This document shows positions 21,485 to 35,500 of a DNA stretch of 64,000 nucleotides, piece by piece. The notes beneath the pieces were generated by a model. That model saw only the letters and a program-made list of their open reading frames with translations. It had not been told where the DNA came from and made no database searches. This DNA comes from Russula earlei (taxonomy: Eukaryota > Basidiomycota > Agaricomycetes > Russulales > Russulaceae). Every line of letters begins with the position of its first letter. Position 1 is the stretch's first letter. The position numbers and the translations under genes are program-made. The stretch spans positions 1 to 64,000 of the forward strand of contig JAGFNK010000073.1 in assembly GCA_025769875.1 (NCBI GenBank), read 5' to 3'.

Positions 21485-24400
21485 TTATATGTAGAAAGGT
21501 ATTCCATATACAACGGGAGCCGCGCCCGTAATGTACTTTAACTTACATACCTCTCTGGCTTCTGCAAGGGCTTTAATGATGGAGGTTCCGTCTCCTATCA
21601 GACCCATCGACGTTCTCTTGACGTGCCTCAGCCGTAAGGCGCATTCTATCAAAAACGGCTTGGGTAAGTTTGTCGATGTCACGATCCGTCACATCCCAGA
21701 GGTTTGCGATCAAAGTTGGGCTGCGAGCGGTAAAATTAATCATGAAAAGGTAAACGAAAGTGAAGAGGATCTCCCACCATCCCGCAAGCATGTAGTTATG
21801 GGGTGTGCCAACACGATCGAATTCGCCCATATCCCTCAGCAAGCCCGAAGAACAGCCCCATAGCATGGTGGCCGCACACCGGGGTAAATGCCGAAGCTTG
21901 TGCGACCGTATGTACTGTTCACCACCTCCATGGCCAAAATAACTAAAACGACGAGAGATCAGAGCGCAGTTCGCAGTCGGGACAAAGGCCAGAACATACA
22001 TGACCAACTCATTCTTCGAGAGGGCGTGCGAGAACTCTTGCTCACTCGGCGCGCGACCGATGATACCGTCCCATCCAACGGCTTGCATGTTCCTCAGCCA
22101 GGGAGAGAAACGACGCTCGGTACCTTCAAGATCACCACTGGGGTTCAAAATGTAGTATGTGCTCGACGAATTGAGCCGAGTGTGTCCGTCATATTGTTCC
22201 GAGTCGCGGCTCCCTGATCGGCGACGGCGTCCAGCAAGCTCGAGTCGGTCAATAAGGAAGTCGACATTCGGTACTCTGCTAACACTCCTCCCACGTAAGA
22301 TAGGGAGTGACTCCCATGGTATCTCTTGCAAACACCGGTTCAGCACCAGGAACACGTGCTCGTCATCATTGGAACTGACGCGGCCACGCACTCTTGCAGC
22401 GTGTTCCTCAAGCGCAGTACGTATATCGACCACGACGTGATCAACATCGACCTCCGCAATGGCAACTTGCACGCCATAAAATTGATATAGATCGAGGATG
22501 AAGTAGACAAGGTCTTCCAACTCCTCGTCGCGACACTTTGGCGATAGCCGAGAGAAACATTCAAGCAAGGGGTTGTCAATATGCATATGAGTGCTTTGCT
22601 TCTTTCCCTGGGCCCCGATGGTCTGTTCAAATATCCTGTCCATGCGATTACGGAAGACCGACATGGCGTCCTGAGGAACAGAAACTTGTTCGCTGAGGAT
22701 GGTCTACGCAACGTCATCAGCAGATAGTCGATTCAACTGAATTTGGACAAACCTTGAAAGCGCCAAACCAGCAAAACTCTATGTTTTCCAACAGGTCCTT
22801 TAGTCTCTTGTCCAATACCCCACGGTCCGCCCACCAGACAGCGCGAGCGCGTTGATCTTGGCCCTTGACAGTTATCGCACTTTTGGTACTCTCGTCACTG
22901 AGACGCACGATCTCCCGAAGTTCCATAAGGGCGTCTTCGAAAGTGAGATGTTCATCATCCTCTGTTTCTCGGCGTCCCTTGAGTGGCATCGAAAAGATGA
23001 GGGGCCGCTGTTTAGCTCGCTGGCGGCAAACAAACATCGTGTTATAGTCATCAGTCAGATAGATGTGGACGACTGTCCAATTCGTTGGTAGTGTGTCCAC
23101 CTTTGAGCGAGCAAGGCCAGCCAGGTCGAGTGGCAGTTGTTGGTATTTAAGGCGGATAGATTCCCAGTATTGTGCGAGCAGTGAGTCCTCAGACTCTTCG
23201 TCATTGTCGTCGTCCGAGTTAAATGGCGATAATGTTGTCTCGTTCATTTGACGACTCGACTGATCGATCTGAGCGTCGTTAGAGCCAAGTGGCCAACGGA
23301 GGTCATCCCTGTTTGGAGAGGGAAGTTTATATGAGATGATCTCGAGCATCTCTCGCCTCAAAGTAACGTTAGCACACGTGTCTGTAGTTAGAGTGAGCCA
23401 AGTCAATAAGGCAGAATTAAGGGCGGTACGATTGACCTAGCAAGTTTGCAACGAGGAAGGTGCTGTCATGCCCCCCTATGGACGATTGAAATGATTGAAT
23501 GAGGGCCAGAGAACTTGCCGCTTCGCGGACCCTGGGCACACTTCCACAGTGTGCAATTGAAGTAAGGTCTGAGTGAAAGAGCTTTCCTGCGGCAGCCAAT
23601 GTATGCATAATTGGTTGCGATGATGTCGTGGTTAATAGGTATTTGTCCCCAGATACTCCCATCGGGAGTGACAAAACTAACGATAACCCTCAGCAGCCTG
23701 AGCTCGTATGTGCCATTGCATGAACGAAACCATACCTGACTCTCTGATACTGCTGAGAACCATGTCCTCTTGGAAGTGATTGTACACGTCATGAAGCGTT
23801 AATTTGGCTAACAAAGATCGTTCTTCTGCCTGTAAGACGCGTGAGCACCTGAGACCATGCCGTCTTCCCCAAATGATTCCTTGCCTTTATATCAGCTGAT
23901 GGGGCCAAGTGAGACAACTTTTGCAGTAACATCTCGTATTCATCGCCAATATCGTTGCGCAAAAGCCAGACTAGCACAACGGAGATAAGACCAAGCCGCT
24001 GTTATTGGGACGAGGAGCTCACTATGTTGCCGCAGAACAGCGGAGAAAAGAGCAGGAACCGGTGGCTCCAAGTTCTCCTTTGACTGGAGGGGACGGGGAC
24101 CTGATAGCAAGGCGCTTGATCGTCTAGAAGATGGTCAGTTCAGCCCGGGGAGGGAATGAGAATAAATGCCTCTTATGACCATCAAGCCCCAAGAACGTCT
24201 TGTCCAGCTCTTCCAACATCTTCAAGGCCTCCGCATACTTAAGTTGGGCATCCTTATCTTGCAGTAAAAGCTCGCTATGTTCCCCATACAACTTACATAG
24301 CCCGGCCGCATCAGGGCCAGTTATGTTATTGAGAGCATTGGTCGCCGCACGTAGTGTGTTCAGCGCATTGTCGGGCTGTCTGAGCTGTAGCTGAATATCG

Positions 24401-27400
24401 ACTTGCATGGCGAGCGCCCGACAGAGCAAGGCTGGGGCGTTCATCGAGCTGGCGAGTTGCTCAGCTTCTCGTATAAAGTATTCTGCCTCTCGAACCGATC
24501 CTCTGCGGAGATAGACACCCGCGAGCGACATCGTCGTCTCGAGCATTCCCTCTGCCACTTGCCATTCAAGAGCATTTGTGGACGCGCGAGCATGATGCAA
24601 TATCGCGCCTGACGTAGTAGAAGATTGATTTCCGTCTTTTGTTGGTGAGGCTTTCCCGCTGCATGACGAAACATCAAACGGATTGCTTAAGGAGGATGTA
24701 GCGGTTGCGGAGCCTTCACGTGAGCTTAAGTGAGACAGCGCACTGACAGCACGATGCCACAGTCGGATCGCCTGCAGGAAACAAGTGAGTGATTCGGTAG
24801 GATCATCCTAGCTTGTGTCAATACATTGATTGGTCCCAAAGAAAAGAAGAAAGTCACTTGAGCCAGTTTGATCTCGGCAAACACGTTCGCCGCCAACGCC
24901 AGTCGTCTGAGGCGATTTACGTGGGAATGCACGCGATCAAGAGTCGAGGACTCCCCCATGTTCAAGGACAAAGTCTCCGATAGTTGAAAGGCCTCAGTAT
25001 ATAAAGCTATGCTAGTAGCGACGTTAGAAGAACGCAACAAGAGAAACCGTTGAATTACCTTTGATCAATATCTCCAATCCGCACCAACGACTCCGCATGA
25101 CGCAGAAGGAGAACAACTCTGGTGTCATTCGACACCGTGTGTACCTGCGTAGGGATTCAAGCTGCGCTTGTAAACGGTGCCAGCCTCTCTCAACTTCCCC
25201 AGTTTCACATATTCATGCGCCAATTGAATGGAAAGCTGGACAAAATCTTGTTCTCCTGTCACCAAGCTACCAAGGTTCTTATCAAAAAAAAACTTACCGT
25301 CATGTTGACCAACAGAGGGGTGTTCGCAGACCTGTCTCGCAACTTGCAAAAGTTCGAGCTTGAGGATGATTTGCCCAATGAAGCCTACGAGGTGGATCAT
25401 CATGTCTGAAGGAGGTCAACGTCACCAGAACGAATCTTCAAGAAAAGCAGACGTACTTATAAGTGACAAGATCCGGCGAGAAGTTTTCCCCGTGAGCGCG
25501 ACAGCTTTCTCTGCTTTAAGCACGGTGATTGATTCAGCCAATAGAGACGGGTCGGGCTCTGAGAGGCATGCGAGTTAGAGACGATTGGAAGAGAGTTAGG
25601 AATCGGATGCTTACTGCGTGTGCGCTTGGGTGTGGTGGGGGCTACCTTCGAGGTTTTAGGTTTATGCGTCGCTGCAGCGACGGCACGGACAGTAGCCGTC
25701 TTTCCTTTTGCCTTACGAGCAGCCCTGACCTGCTTAGGAGACTCCTTCACCTCGGGAGTCCGCCCGGGAGTCCCTTGAATCCACATCCTGAGAGTGCGGC
25801 AGACTTCTTGAGAATGTTGAGTGATGAGCGTGTACTGTTGGGGATGGACATGGCGATGTGCATGTAGGGCGAGCCACATGTGCATCTCGGCTCTATGTAG
25901 GTTAAGTAGATGCGTTAGCGAGGAATCCCTCCCGACATTCTATAGGCGAGTCAGTCAGAAAGAGTCCATGACGATGGGAAAACACATGTGTACTCCGAGG
26001 CTCAGAAGCGCTTCAATTTCTTCTTGAGACTTTGCCAACTGAACATCCCCACCAGGAGCGTCAGTATAGTATGAAAGTTCTAAACCTCTTAACAAGACTC
26101 CTGCGCGCCGAATAGGTCGATTCGCCGAATCGTAGATCGAAGCGCAGTCAATTAGGAGCTCCCTGACCGCGCTCTTAACGTCCGGCTTCCAGAGACTTCC
26201 AGCTAAGCTTTCTACTTGCCGCTCAAGAATAGCGCCGATGATGCAGCGACGATCCTCTTCTTGATTGTCGGCGCTGTCAATCGATATAGAACTTAGCGAC
26301 TCCTTGAGCGAAACCTGCGCCGGTGGGCGCAGTAGCTCACAAGATGCCATGTAGGTGGCTCTGTCTATGATGACTGCAACTTGCTTGAGCGATGGGGCCA
26401 CCTCGAACGCGCCCGCAGGTCCAATCGTGCGGACCAGTTCTACAAAGGTACACGGAAAAATATACGAACGGAGACATTCGATGAAAGCCTCGTAGGCACC
26501 CTAAGAAAGACGAAAGGTTCGAGACTATAATGCAAGTTCATGGTCAGACCTACCAGTCTATCACCAATCTTTGAAAGGCAAACACCAAGCAACTCCCATC
26601 TGCGTGAATGCTGATCACGGAGTTGTCCCCAGCCTTGGATATCTTTGCCGTTTGCTTCGGTCTGCGGCTCCTCCGCGTTGTCCTGGACCATTATTTCACA
26701 ACTCTTACGAAGGCGCAACGCAACAGCCCCCATGAGACATCCACGACGAATGAACCGGATGGCAGATCCGTATTTTCCGGCCTGATAGAGCGTTCCACCG
26801 AGGGTATGGAAAGCACCGGATAAGCAACGAACGAAGTTCGCGAATGCGTGCTCGGTTACTGATGGGGGAGGGGAAATCGTATGGGGACACTCGTGATCAT
26901 CGTTGGATTGAAACCCGAGTAGGCGAGCTGCCCTGGAGAGAATATCATATGCTGAGTCGGTCAAAACGGGGTTGTTTGGAGCAATCGTTGTCCGTGCCAG
27001 CACAAAAAGCAGATCCAGCAATGAGACGTAATCTTCTGAGATAGATTCCTGACCATGCTGGCAGAGTCAATTGAACAGAAGCAACGAATTCGAAAACTCT
27101 ACCTACCGCAGACAAATAGGCCTCCATGGTCATGGCCATGTCCATCAACAACGGTTTTACGGCTTTGACAATGCCACCACTGGACGCTCTCGCGTCATCC
27201 GGAGTGTCAATGACTCTGATAGCCGCTCGTTTCAGTCGATCCAAGGCGCGTCTCATCTTACTTTCGGCTTGTATATACTCGTCGTTGACTTCTAAAGGAG
27301 GACGAAGGATTCTTACTTCCTTGACATGTTCGTTAGTCTCCCGGATACTGCTCAGCATATCTCCTCCACGTCTGGTAAGTGGTCTTTAGATGACAGGTGA

Positions 27401-28882
27401 TTCGAAGATCATATAATGTTTCGCACCATCGCGTTGACCAAGGCGGGTAAAGAGGGCCGTAGCACGGGCAAATGATGCGCACAGCTTCGTGATGTGAGCA
27501 ACTTGCGTGGGCTCGTATTTTTCTTTGTCCTTCCGCAATGAAGATCCAGAAACGTGCTCTCGCATATCGCTCTGGCCATCATCTTCCAGGTTCAACTTCG
27601 ATAAAGCACTCAACAAGTTCTCCTCGTCAAGACCCGTGGAGGGTGTCGAAGGCGATGATTGGACGAGTGCTATGACCTTGCTCAATCCACTGACATCGTC
27701 GGCCTGGAGAGATTGAGTGATGTTCTGAAACATATTGAAAATTGCTCACCGTCTTAGAATAACTGACCCAGGCATCGCAAAATGAGATGAAATGTGTCCC
27801 GTGAAGGAACTCCTTTTTATTTTCCCGTTCTTCAACCAAAGCCAGCAGTTCCGAGAAAGCGGAGGTAACAACACGACATAGCCTACGTTCCTCCTCTTTG
27901 TCTTTGGAGCTAGCCGACTTCGCAAAGGACGAAGCCGATCTGACGACTTGATCCCAGAAAGTCTTGGGCCCGATTGTCGAACCGCTTGTGTGCAGTAAGC
28001 ACATGAAAGCATAAGTTCTAATACGAAATAGGGCTTCGGCGGTTCCTGATGCTTGACTCGATATTGAGGTAAGGGCAGTGTAGGCTCGCGTTAGGAGAAC
28101 GTCACATTGCTTTTCGGGAAGCTGTGTACACAGAGAGACCCATCTCAAGAGGCTAGGAGAATCGTGCAAGGTCTGAGAATATAGGACAAGATTTTCGTAG
28201 TGTGCATGCTTGGGGGATGCTGAGCTAAAGTAATGAGACAGTGCTATGAGGATGTGAGACAGATATGTTGCGATGAGCAAGATCAAAGTAGGATCCGAAA
28301 TCTTCGATGACAGTGATGGCAGAGGCAAAGAAATAATAGCAATGCTATCCCGAGGCCGCTGAGGCATCTTGGCATCGCGAGGGGGTGTAGGTGGCATGAG
28401 ATCAGGTGTTACTACTAACGCAAGAAGTCTGCAATGCATATCGGAAAGTACGTCCAACGCGTAGGAATACTTCATGAATCAGGCCTAACAGCTCAAAAAA
28501 GAAGCATCAACAACTCACCATCTCTAGACCAAGGAGTTTTCCTGCCACGCTAATTGCTGCCCTTTCGACGTCAACACCCCCGGGCGATAATGTGCGCAGA
28601 TCTCCCAATGCGCTTCGCGCAGCAATTGCAAGGCCAAATGCCTCATGAGTAGGAGCCGCAGACTTCTTCAAGGAAGGCTCCAACCGGGGGGCCTTCCATC
28701 CAGATTTCATCACCGCGGTAAGGCCCTGTGAAGGCACTGTTGACTGCACGCATCGCAGAGATCCGTTTGTCTTGGGCGGACTTAGGAAGTCCAGTATGCT
28801 CCGTGACAGCAGCCCTCTTGCCCACAGGCACTTTCCTTGCTGGTGCGACGAGAGAGGGCTTTGATTTTGCTCTAGTGGCCAT
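21485..28882 (-). CDS. ESP1: Separase (cohesin-cleaving cysteine protease)
   Basis: Separase (clan CD, family C50) cleaves the cohesin kleisin subunit at anaphase and is held by securin. The gene covers about 7.4 kb. The first exons are 28832-28882, 28519-28725, 27768-28469, then about 27430-27724; many helical-repeat exons follow to 23.4 kb. The protease domain lies at 21.5-23.4 kb. Its hallmarks are FLVLNRCLQEIPWESLPILR, NPSGDLEGTE, GWDGIIGRAPSE, the catalytic His in YFGHGGGEQYI (His codon 21930-21932), the catalytic Cys in TMLWGCSSGLLRD (Cys codon 21852-21854), and PTLIANLWDVTDRDIDK. The C-terminus is KLKYITGAAPVVYGIPFY, ending at 21485. Between FDRMRLTAEA and SIIKALAEARE the frame changes and no normal-length intron fits. 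The protein is likely above 2,000 aa. NMD3 lies 136 bp upstream on the same strand. Confidence 0.92.
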
Positions 28883-29018
28883 ATTGAAACAAATTGAAGA
28901 GGGACAAGGAGGAGTTGGCAGCGCCGCCGCCACGGCTGGGACACGCCACATGGCCGCGTTCAAGCCACGAGCACGTGATCGCGCCACCATCGGAAACACC
29001 ATAATAGGAATACAGATT

Positions 29019-30964
29019 CTAAGCATGTTCATTTTCGTCCTCTCCAAGCGTCATCTCGTCAAAGTTTTCCAACAGCTCCTCGAGCTTAACCTCTGGGAAA
29101 TCCACCTCATCCTCATCCTCCCCACCTTCCTCAGAAACCAGCTCAGTAGCAGGTGCTGGCGCTTCATTCACGTCCATCGCACTCGGCGTTTTCTTCCCCA
29201 TCTTGACATCAGAAGTTCGGGACCCACCCCTCCCTGGTTTGGTACCATCTGTCTTGTACAGATTAACCGTAGAGCGCATCTCTGGGTCTTCCTCGAGGTC
29301 GCGCAAGAATAACTCGTAATCCTCCTCGACCTTCTTCTGATCGCGACCTCCCATACGACCCACCGCGCCGCGTCCGCTCCCAGTTTCGCCTTCCTCACCC
29401 TCTTCCTTTGCTATACTCCGTAGTCGCCAATTTCTTGACTTGTTCTTCTTGCGGCGGTTTGGGTAGGCCTTCCTCACTAGGATGACATCGGGAATGAGAT
29501 CCTGTGGCAAGCTGGCAAAGTCGTCTGAATTGAAGTTGGAATTGCTGAGATGGTAGCCCAATGCCGCGTCACCGGGTTGAAGGATCCCACCTAGATGTGT
29601 ACGGGTGTGGAAGATCTGGTTCGTTGATGCGGAGGTCTCGTAATCCATCATGCGATCGTCCTCGTATGCTCCAGTCGAGCGAAATGCGCCCGACAGTGCC
29701 ACCTGCGCATCGGCCATTACCCACTTCCCGTGTGTGCGACCTGATGCTTCAACGTCTAGAACGACGAACTCCACAAGATCAGAAACACTTGCAAGAGAAT
29801 CGAACGGGGCCCGCCAGTATGTGGACGCGATGAGTTCGCACGACTGCAATGTAGAGGGATGGAGGAAGTGAAGTGAGTTAGCAACCCGGGTACAGACGGT
29901 CAAAGGGTCGATGTTTCCTAGCTGCCGCGCAAGTTTGGGTGGCAAGCAGACCAGATCATCCTTGCATATAGGAACGATCTCGACAGAGTACGTGAACCTA
30001 AAATTGGCCGTATTAGAATGCGTATCCGCAGAAAGCAGGCGTTCCGACGTCTTTGATCTGGACCTCGATGAGCACACACCAACGATCGAGAGTGGCGGTG
30101 CTCACCGGATAGGTACGACCCCGGATAAAAATTCCACCATTTTAATCGCATGACTCCGCTGGCTATAGAAGAAGTCCAGACCGTCCTTGACTTCCTTCAG
30201 GGAAATCGTATCCTTTTGCACCCCGTGTTTCAAGATAATCTGTTCAAGGTACAAGAAGGTGCGTTTATGGGGAACTTTCTGCCGGACTTGGACAAGTGCC
30301 TTCCAAGTGTTCTTCGCGGCCAGTCTCGCGCAGTCGGGACATTGTCCGTGTTGAACCAGGTATTCGATCTCGAATACTTGTTCTAGAATTGTTGAAGTCA
30401 ACACCTACCATATGAATAAGTTTCCCGATTACTCAGCTAATCGACCGCGACGAACCTCCTTTTGTATGGTCAGCGATATCCTCAGTCGCTTTGAATGCGG
30501 TTCGGTCCAAATAAAGTGCGCGTCCGTCAGCCGCACCCGATTCAAGCCCTTGAGTTTCTTGAGGCAGATAGCAAGGAGTTCTTGAGATTCAGGCCTCGCA
30601 ATTGTCCATTGCGCGGGAGGTGCAAGGAAACGTTCGCAATTCCGGCAATACGATACAGATGCTATGTGATAAACCCATAAGACTGACTTATCCCACCAAG
30701 TAAGGCTCGATGAACTCACCTTGCTTCGGGATACCCTCGGTGATGTCAACGCTAAGACACCGCGGTTAAGCGAGGACTGGTAAGAGCAAATCGAACTTAC
30801 GTGTTCCTCAGACAATTGATGCACAGGTTTGCTGAGTTGGGAACAATTGGATCCCCTGGATGGGCATGGGATGGAACACAGCCTTTTAGGCAAAGAATTG
30901 TTATCAACCCACCGCAATCAGCACAAAGTACCCTATGTACAGCTGGGGCTGGCACGAATTCCAT
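29019..30964 (-). CDS. NMD3: 60S ribosomal export adaptor Nmd3
   Basis: Nmd3 binds late pre-60S subunits and provides the nuclear export signal for Crm1. Exons on the minus strand: 30913-30964, 30801-30855, 30720-30751, 30456-30661, 30106-30404 and 29019-30057 give 560 aa. The N-terminal zinc-binding part shows CADCGDPIVPNSANLCINC, then VDITEGIPKQ, YCRNCERFL and later CPDCARLAAKNTW, the usual CxxC series. FLYLEQIILKHGVQKD and GLDFFYSQRSHA follow. The middle carries the eIF5A-like portion (TYSVEIVPICKDDLV), then the conserved DVILVRKAYPNRRKKN. The acidic C-terminal tail (LEELLENFDEMTLGEDE) fits a leucine-rich export signal. It is intact and of normal length. Confidence 0.93.
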
Positions 30965-31521
30965 GAAATCGCTGTAGACCTTCTAATCTACAAGTGTGAA
31001 ACAAGAAAACCAAGGCGGGAGGGAAACACCTCCGACCTCCGACACAGACTGGCGGCTTATCCAATCATACACGTGAGAAAAACATACTATATTTGAGGAC
31101 ACATTGTCCGACGGCCACGTGGTACGGAACCGAACATGGGAGAAGCGGAGTCATGGTTTGTGGATCGCACGCACGGAAACCAAATACAATGTTGAGATAG
31201 CGGGATATGGCAGATGATGACTAAGTCGCGATTTCGATTTCTTCCCGTCCGATTACATGCCATCCTGATCTGGCAAGTCTGTCTAGTCTATACCACTGCT
31301 CCCCCCGGGTAACACAGCGGGATATCTAGGTTAGTACATTGTACACGTAATGTCATTGGAGAAGTTTCGTGATAGGTTTTATATTCAAGAAGTGCGAAGT
31401 TGTCTGAGTAAACAAGTCCCACTGATGGTGGTGCATGACCCAAGGGAACTAAAGTGACTTGCTTTTGAATAGAATCTTAACAGATCGAAAGCGCATTGGA
31501 ACTTACAAAGTATAACGGAGT

Positions 31522-32389
31522 CTACGCCAACGTAGGAGGGGCAGAGCATGGGCTGGACACTGCGGCGGGGAGAGGAGCCACAGAACTGTCACAGTCATCG
31601 CCATTCCGAATCAGTAAGAGGCTGACCGGTGGAAGGGACTGAGAGCGCCTGTTCATAGGCGCCGTCGCAGGCCGTTCCTCCTCTGTCGCAGGCGAAAACA
31701 GTGACAGACGGCGACGCTTGGTCGCCGGCTCCTTGACCCAGCTCCTGAGAGATAACCACTTATGTAAAGAACAGGAAACCTCACCTCAAAAATATTCGCG
31801 TCTTCATCGTTACGCGGGTGCCCCTCCTCCCATCCAACAGTAGTACTGCGGACTACATCGTCGCGCCAAATCTCAATCGAAAGGGTCGGATGGTCAGGCG
31901 AGAAGGCGACGGAGAGAGGGGGCGGCGCTTCAGCATGGTCGGAGCACATGGTGAAGTCGAAACTTCCTTGAGCGGTCCCCTCTGAAAATGAATCCATATC
32001 TTTAATCAGAGGCGCTGGCGGAGGCTGAATGGCTTCTGATTGTGGTACGGGGGTCTCGTAAAGGACCTGAGCAGGGGGCGGGAGCTCACTGGCAGAGGAG
32101 GTCACCCACGGTACTCGAGGAACCGAGGACAGAAATGACTCACCCGGAGAACATAGCAAAAACTGGGATACTGGGAGTCGGAAGAGACATATCGATGGTG
32201 CTGGGTGTTTCATTGAAAAGTCCCAGAGCACCAGGCCCACTTAGGTGAGGGTCAGCGATGACGACGAGAGGCGACGCCAAGGTGGGAGAGATACCTGGAG
32301 AGTATATGTGCATCGGGGAAGGGGACAACGAGTGGAATCTCTTCAAGGGGTTCGAGGAAGCGAGGACGGAGAGTGGAGAAGAAGGGCAT
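31522..32389 (-). CDS. Uncharacterised proline-rich protein, possibly nuclear
   Basis: From ATG at 32387-32389 (MPFFSTLRPRFLEPLEEIPL) the frame can be followed through at least three short introns: GTATCTCTC...CTAAG near 32250-32300, GTGAGTCATT...TGCCAG near 32090-32145, and GTTTCC...CTCAG near 31740-31780. It passes GELPPPAQVLYETPVPQSEA and LSIEIWRDDVVRSTTVGWEE to a basic stretch EPATKRRRLSLFSP, and ends ...SAPPTLA at 31522. KRRR suggests a nuclear localisation signal. It is mostly disordered by composition (Pro, Ser, Glu) and I recognise no domain. The transcript upstream of NMD3 on the same strand is separate; 30970-31520 holds nothing. Confidence 0.55.
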
Positions 32390-32599
32390 GGCGAAGGGAG
32401 GTAGAAGAGTGATTGATGAGCAGAAGGTCAGTGAAAGAGGGCTCAACGCAAAGGAAGGGGTTAAGGACTAGAAGGAAATCGTGATGGAGAAGTGAAGTAA
32501 AAGTATTAAATGATAAAAACAGAGGCAAGGACCGCACTCGCCGAAGGCGAGTGGGGGGGTGAAGACTGAGCGGGTGGTGTGGGGATGACTTTTGGCCCA

Positions 32600-35500
32600 T
32601 TATGACTTATTTGCACCCGTCATTTAAGGGACTCCAAGTGGGCGCTAAGGATGGACATATGCATTTGAATACCGGACCCGTAACGCGGTCACACGTCGCC
32701 CCCGTGGTTTGGGACGTGGAACTTGGCAGCTGTGCACCGCATACAACATCATGTTGCACGAGAGATGCGCACTTTGGAAAAAACGCAATCGCTCCACGTA
32801 TTTCCTCCTAAAGGGGATGATTCGCGAATGTTCTTGACCATTCTACAGGGATCAGGGCGGATGCCCCGCCCCATGCTGGCGAGCCAAGCGCCCTGATGGG
32901 CCCGATTCGAGGTTGCTGTGAGAATATGAGAAAATCATGATATTTACCCTGACGATGGCTCACCCCTTTTCCTCATTCCCATCAGGACTTAAGCTGGATA
33001 TTCGCCGTCAGAGTTGTCACGATGAGTTGTGAGACTAACAGGAAGCTGAGTACCTGAGGTATTCTAAAGACCCGACCCAGTGACCAGGCTTTTGTTTGTG
33101 TTTGTGTTTTATTTGTGTGTGACACGGACGTGACGACGCCACATATGGGTTCAGTCCCGTTCGATCGACTTTCATCCTCGGATGACAACTGTCAAAGCTT
33201 TGATTTAGCGCGCTGGCTAGCATCTGCGTGCATTTCGTATCACAATGCGCAGCTAAATCCTTATCATTTTGTGCACAATAGTTTTTGCAGGGTCCCTGAC
33301 ATGTCCACTTGTCGGACTTGTCCGTTCAGTCGACTCCACTTGCCCGGGCGCCAGGGCCTTAGCCTTCTTGGGAACTTTCGTCGTTCAAACCAGGGAGCGC
33401 ACGGACCTGCTACAAACCTCCGCGGCGCACCCGGCGCCCAGCTCTCATATTACGACCTTAACAAACATCAGCTGATATATATCTCTAGTCCAGCTTGGTG
33501 TTTCATAAGGAGGAAACAAAACGTGCTTGATCTGGTATGTGGAGCATCTCGCTGTCTCCACCAGCTCAAGTCACCCGAGCAATTACGGACGCCATTTTCC
33601 GCGCGGCGCTATCTTTAGTACGCAGCCCACCGGTGATTCGGACTCCGTCGCCCCGCTGTGCATCGGTTTCAAGGAGACCCCCAAACCAGGACACGGGGTC
33701 GATCGCGTTCTGCGCAAGCAACAAAAACACTTTCAGAAATGAGCCCCACAAAATCGATACCGCCGATGAAATTATTGGTCCCCTCGGTTATCCCCGCTGA
33801 TACAATCTTGAACTCATAGCCCAGCTTTTGCACTTACATCGGCATGTGTTCTCATAACGCACTCAACTTTAACAGATTACGTGTAATTGTGCCAGGTCTA
33901 GGCGAGGGACGTTGCGTGTGGTTGGTAGGATACTCACTGAGTCCATGGCAGAAACTTTGCTCCCTATTATCTGTAAACGCCAGTCGAAACGATCTTAATA
34001 AAGTCCGAATGCGGCACTAGAGGGCGAAAACTGCTTCGGACCTTAGCGAGCTTCACATGCGCGGGTGGACGTCCAACTTTTGCGTAGCAATTGTTTGTTC
34101 CCGTCTGTTTGGTCGTACGATGGTGACTTTCCCGCCAGGGCATAGTATCTTCATCACGACAGAGTGGGGATGAAGAGAAAGGTGAACAAGCGGAGGTTCG
34201 ACGCTTCTTGCGAGCGAGAGCTCTTCGCTCTCTTTAAATACCCTAGCTGCGGATTTCAAGCTTTTACTTTTATTTAACTGTCCCAACCGTACTGTCACCA
34301 TCCAATTCTACATTCTTGGTTTTAAATGTCTCATCTTTTTGGCGTTCAGCTGGAATCTGAGCGCAGGGACTATGGCTCATCATGGATGTCATATCGAGGT
34401 GATTTATGCCCGCAGGGACTGGTCGGCGTAGAGGCGAATACAAATGATGAGTCCCTCCGGTAATACAATAAGACATGTTACAGAGGGCCTAAATAGGTTG
34501 AATGGTGCCAGCCCGTGTCCTTTCGGAGGGAACGGTCACACGGTGGATTTCGCGATTCTATTTAGAATTGATCCAGCACGAAGCGGCCAGGAAGGGGCCA
34601 GCTGCCCGCGATAATAAAACCGCAAAACAATCTGCATGCACTAAAAGAGACAATCCACTGCGGAGGTTTCCGAGTGGCGTAGAGGGTTGAGTCAGAAACG
34701 TGGGGATGCAGTCGATTCGGGGGCGGCCTGCAGCGGTGAATTGACGGACAGTATCTGTCGATCCCAGGGTTTGAAAACGTCCGAAATTCCGTTTCCTCGA
34801 ATTTCAGCGGCCTGTGTTGTCTCTAGGACCACAAACCAGTTCGAACCTCGAACCGTATCTTGCTATAATTTGACGACATCGCCACATGTGTCCAATAGAG
34901 GACTCCTGTACACATCCTAGAAGCGCCTGCAGAGCGGAGAAAGAGGGCTCGTCCCTGGCCGCATATCATGATGCTTGTTTAGGCACATCGATTAGTGGGA
35001 CGTGCCCCTGGCTCCAGCGCTGTGGGTGGTATTTGGTTCGCCATGCAGCAGCAGTCCGACTACTGCCGTGATGTGCGCCACTCACATCATTGCATAGAAT
35101 GAGCTGATGTGGCATACTCAGGTTATTGATTGAGAGCTAGGTGGTCAGCGGATCACACAAAGCGTGGGCCATATGACATATACATATCGGGATGGAGTTC
35201 CCACGCATCTCCCAGGCACGCCAGCTCGTCTTTCTTTAACGTTAACGGATGGTATAGTATGTATGTATCGTATCGACGATAAAGAGGGAAGAAACTTGAT
35301 GACTCAGGGATTTGAAGCAAACCTTTTCTGAGTCCAAGTTTTGCTTGAGGAGGACAGATTGCACAACGAATTTAGTTAGCGTTGGGATTTGGCTCACCCT
35401 TGTCGGCGGCTTCGTGACATCATCATACAGACAGATGGAGGCGCCAAAGATCCCGTAAATCCAATGGCGCGCGCAGGGGAAGCCTCCTGTTTCACCCACA

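Noticed and set aside
28643..28960. Alternative, longer first exon for separase starting near 28960
   Set aside because: The frame upstream of 28882 has no conserved sequence and overlaps the NMD3 3' flank; the ATG at 28880-28882 with the 106-bp intron restores the phase of the next exon.
34640..34720. Possible tRNA start (GGAGGTTTCCGAGTGGCGTAG)
   Set aside because: It resembles a Leu/Ser tRNA 5' half by eye, but no matching acceptor end or T-arm follows within tRNA length.
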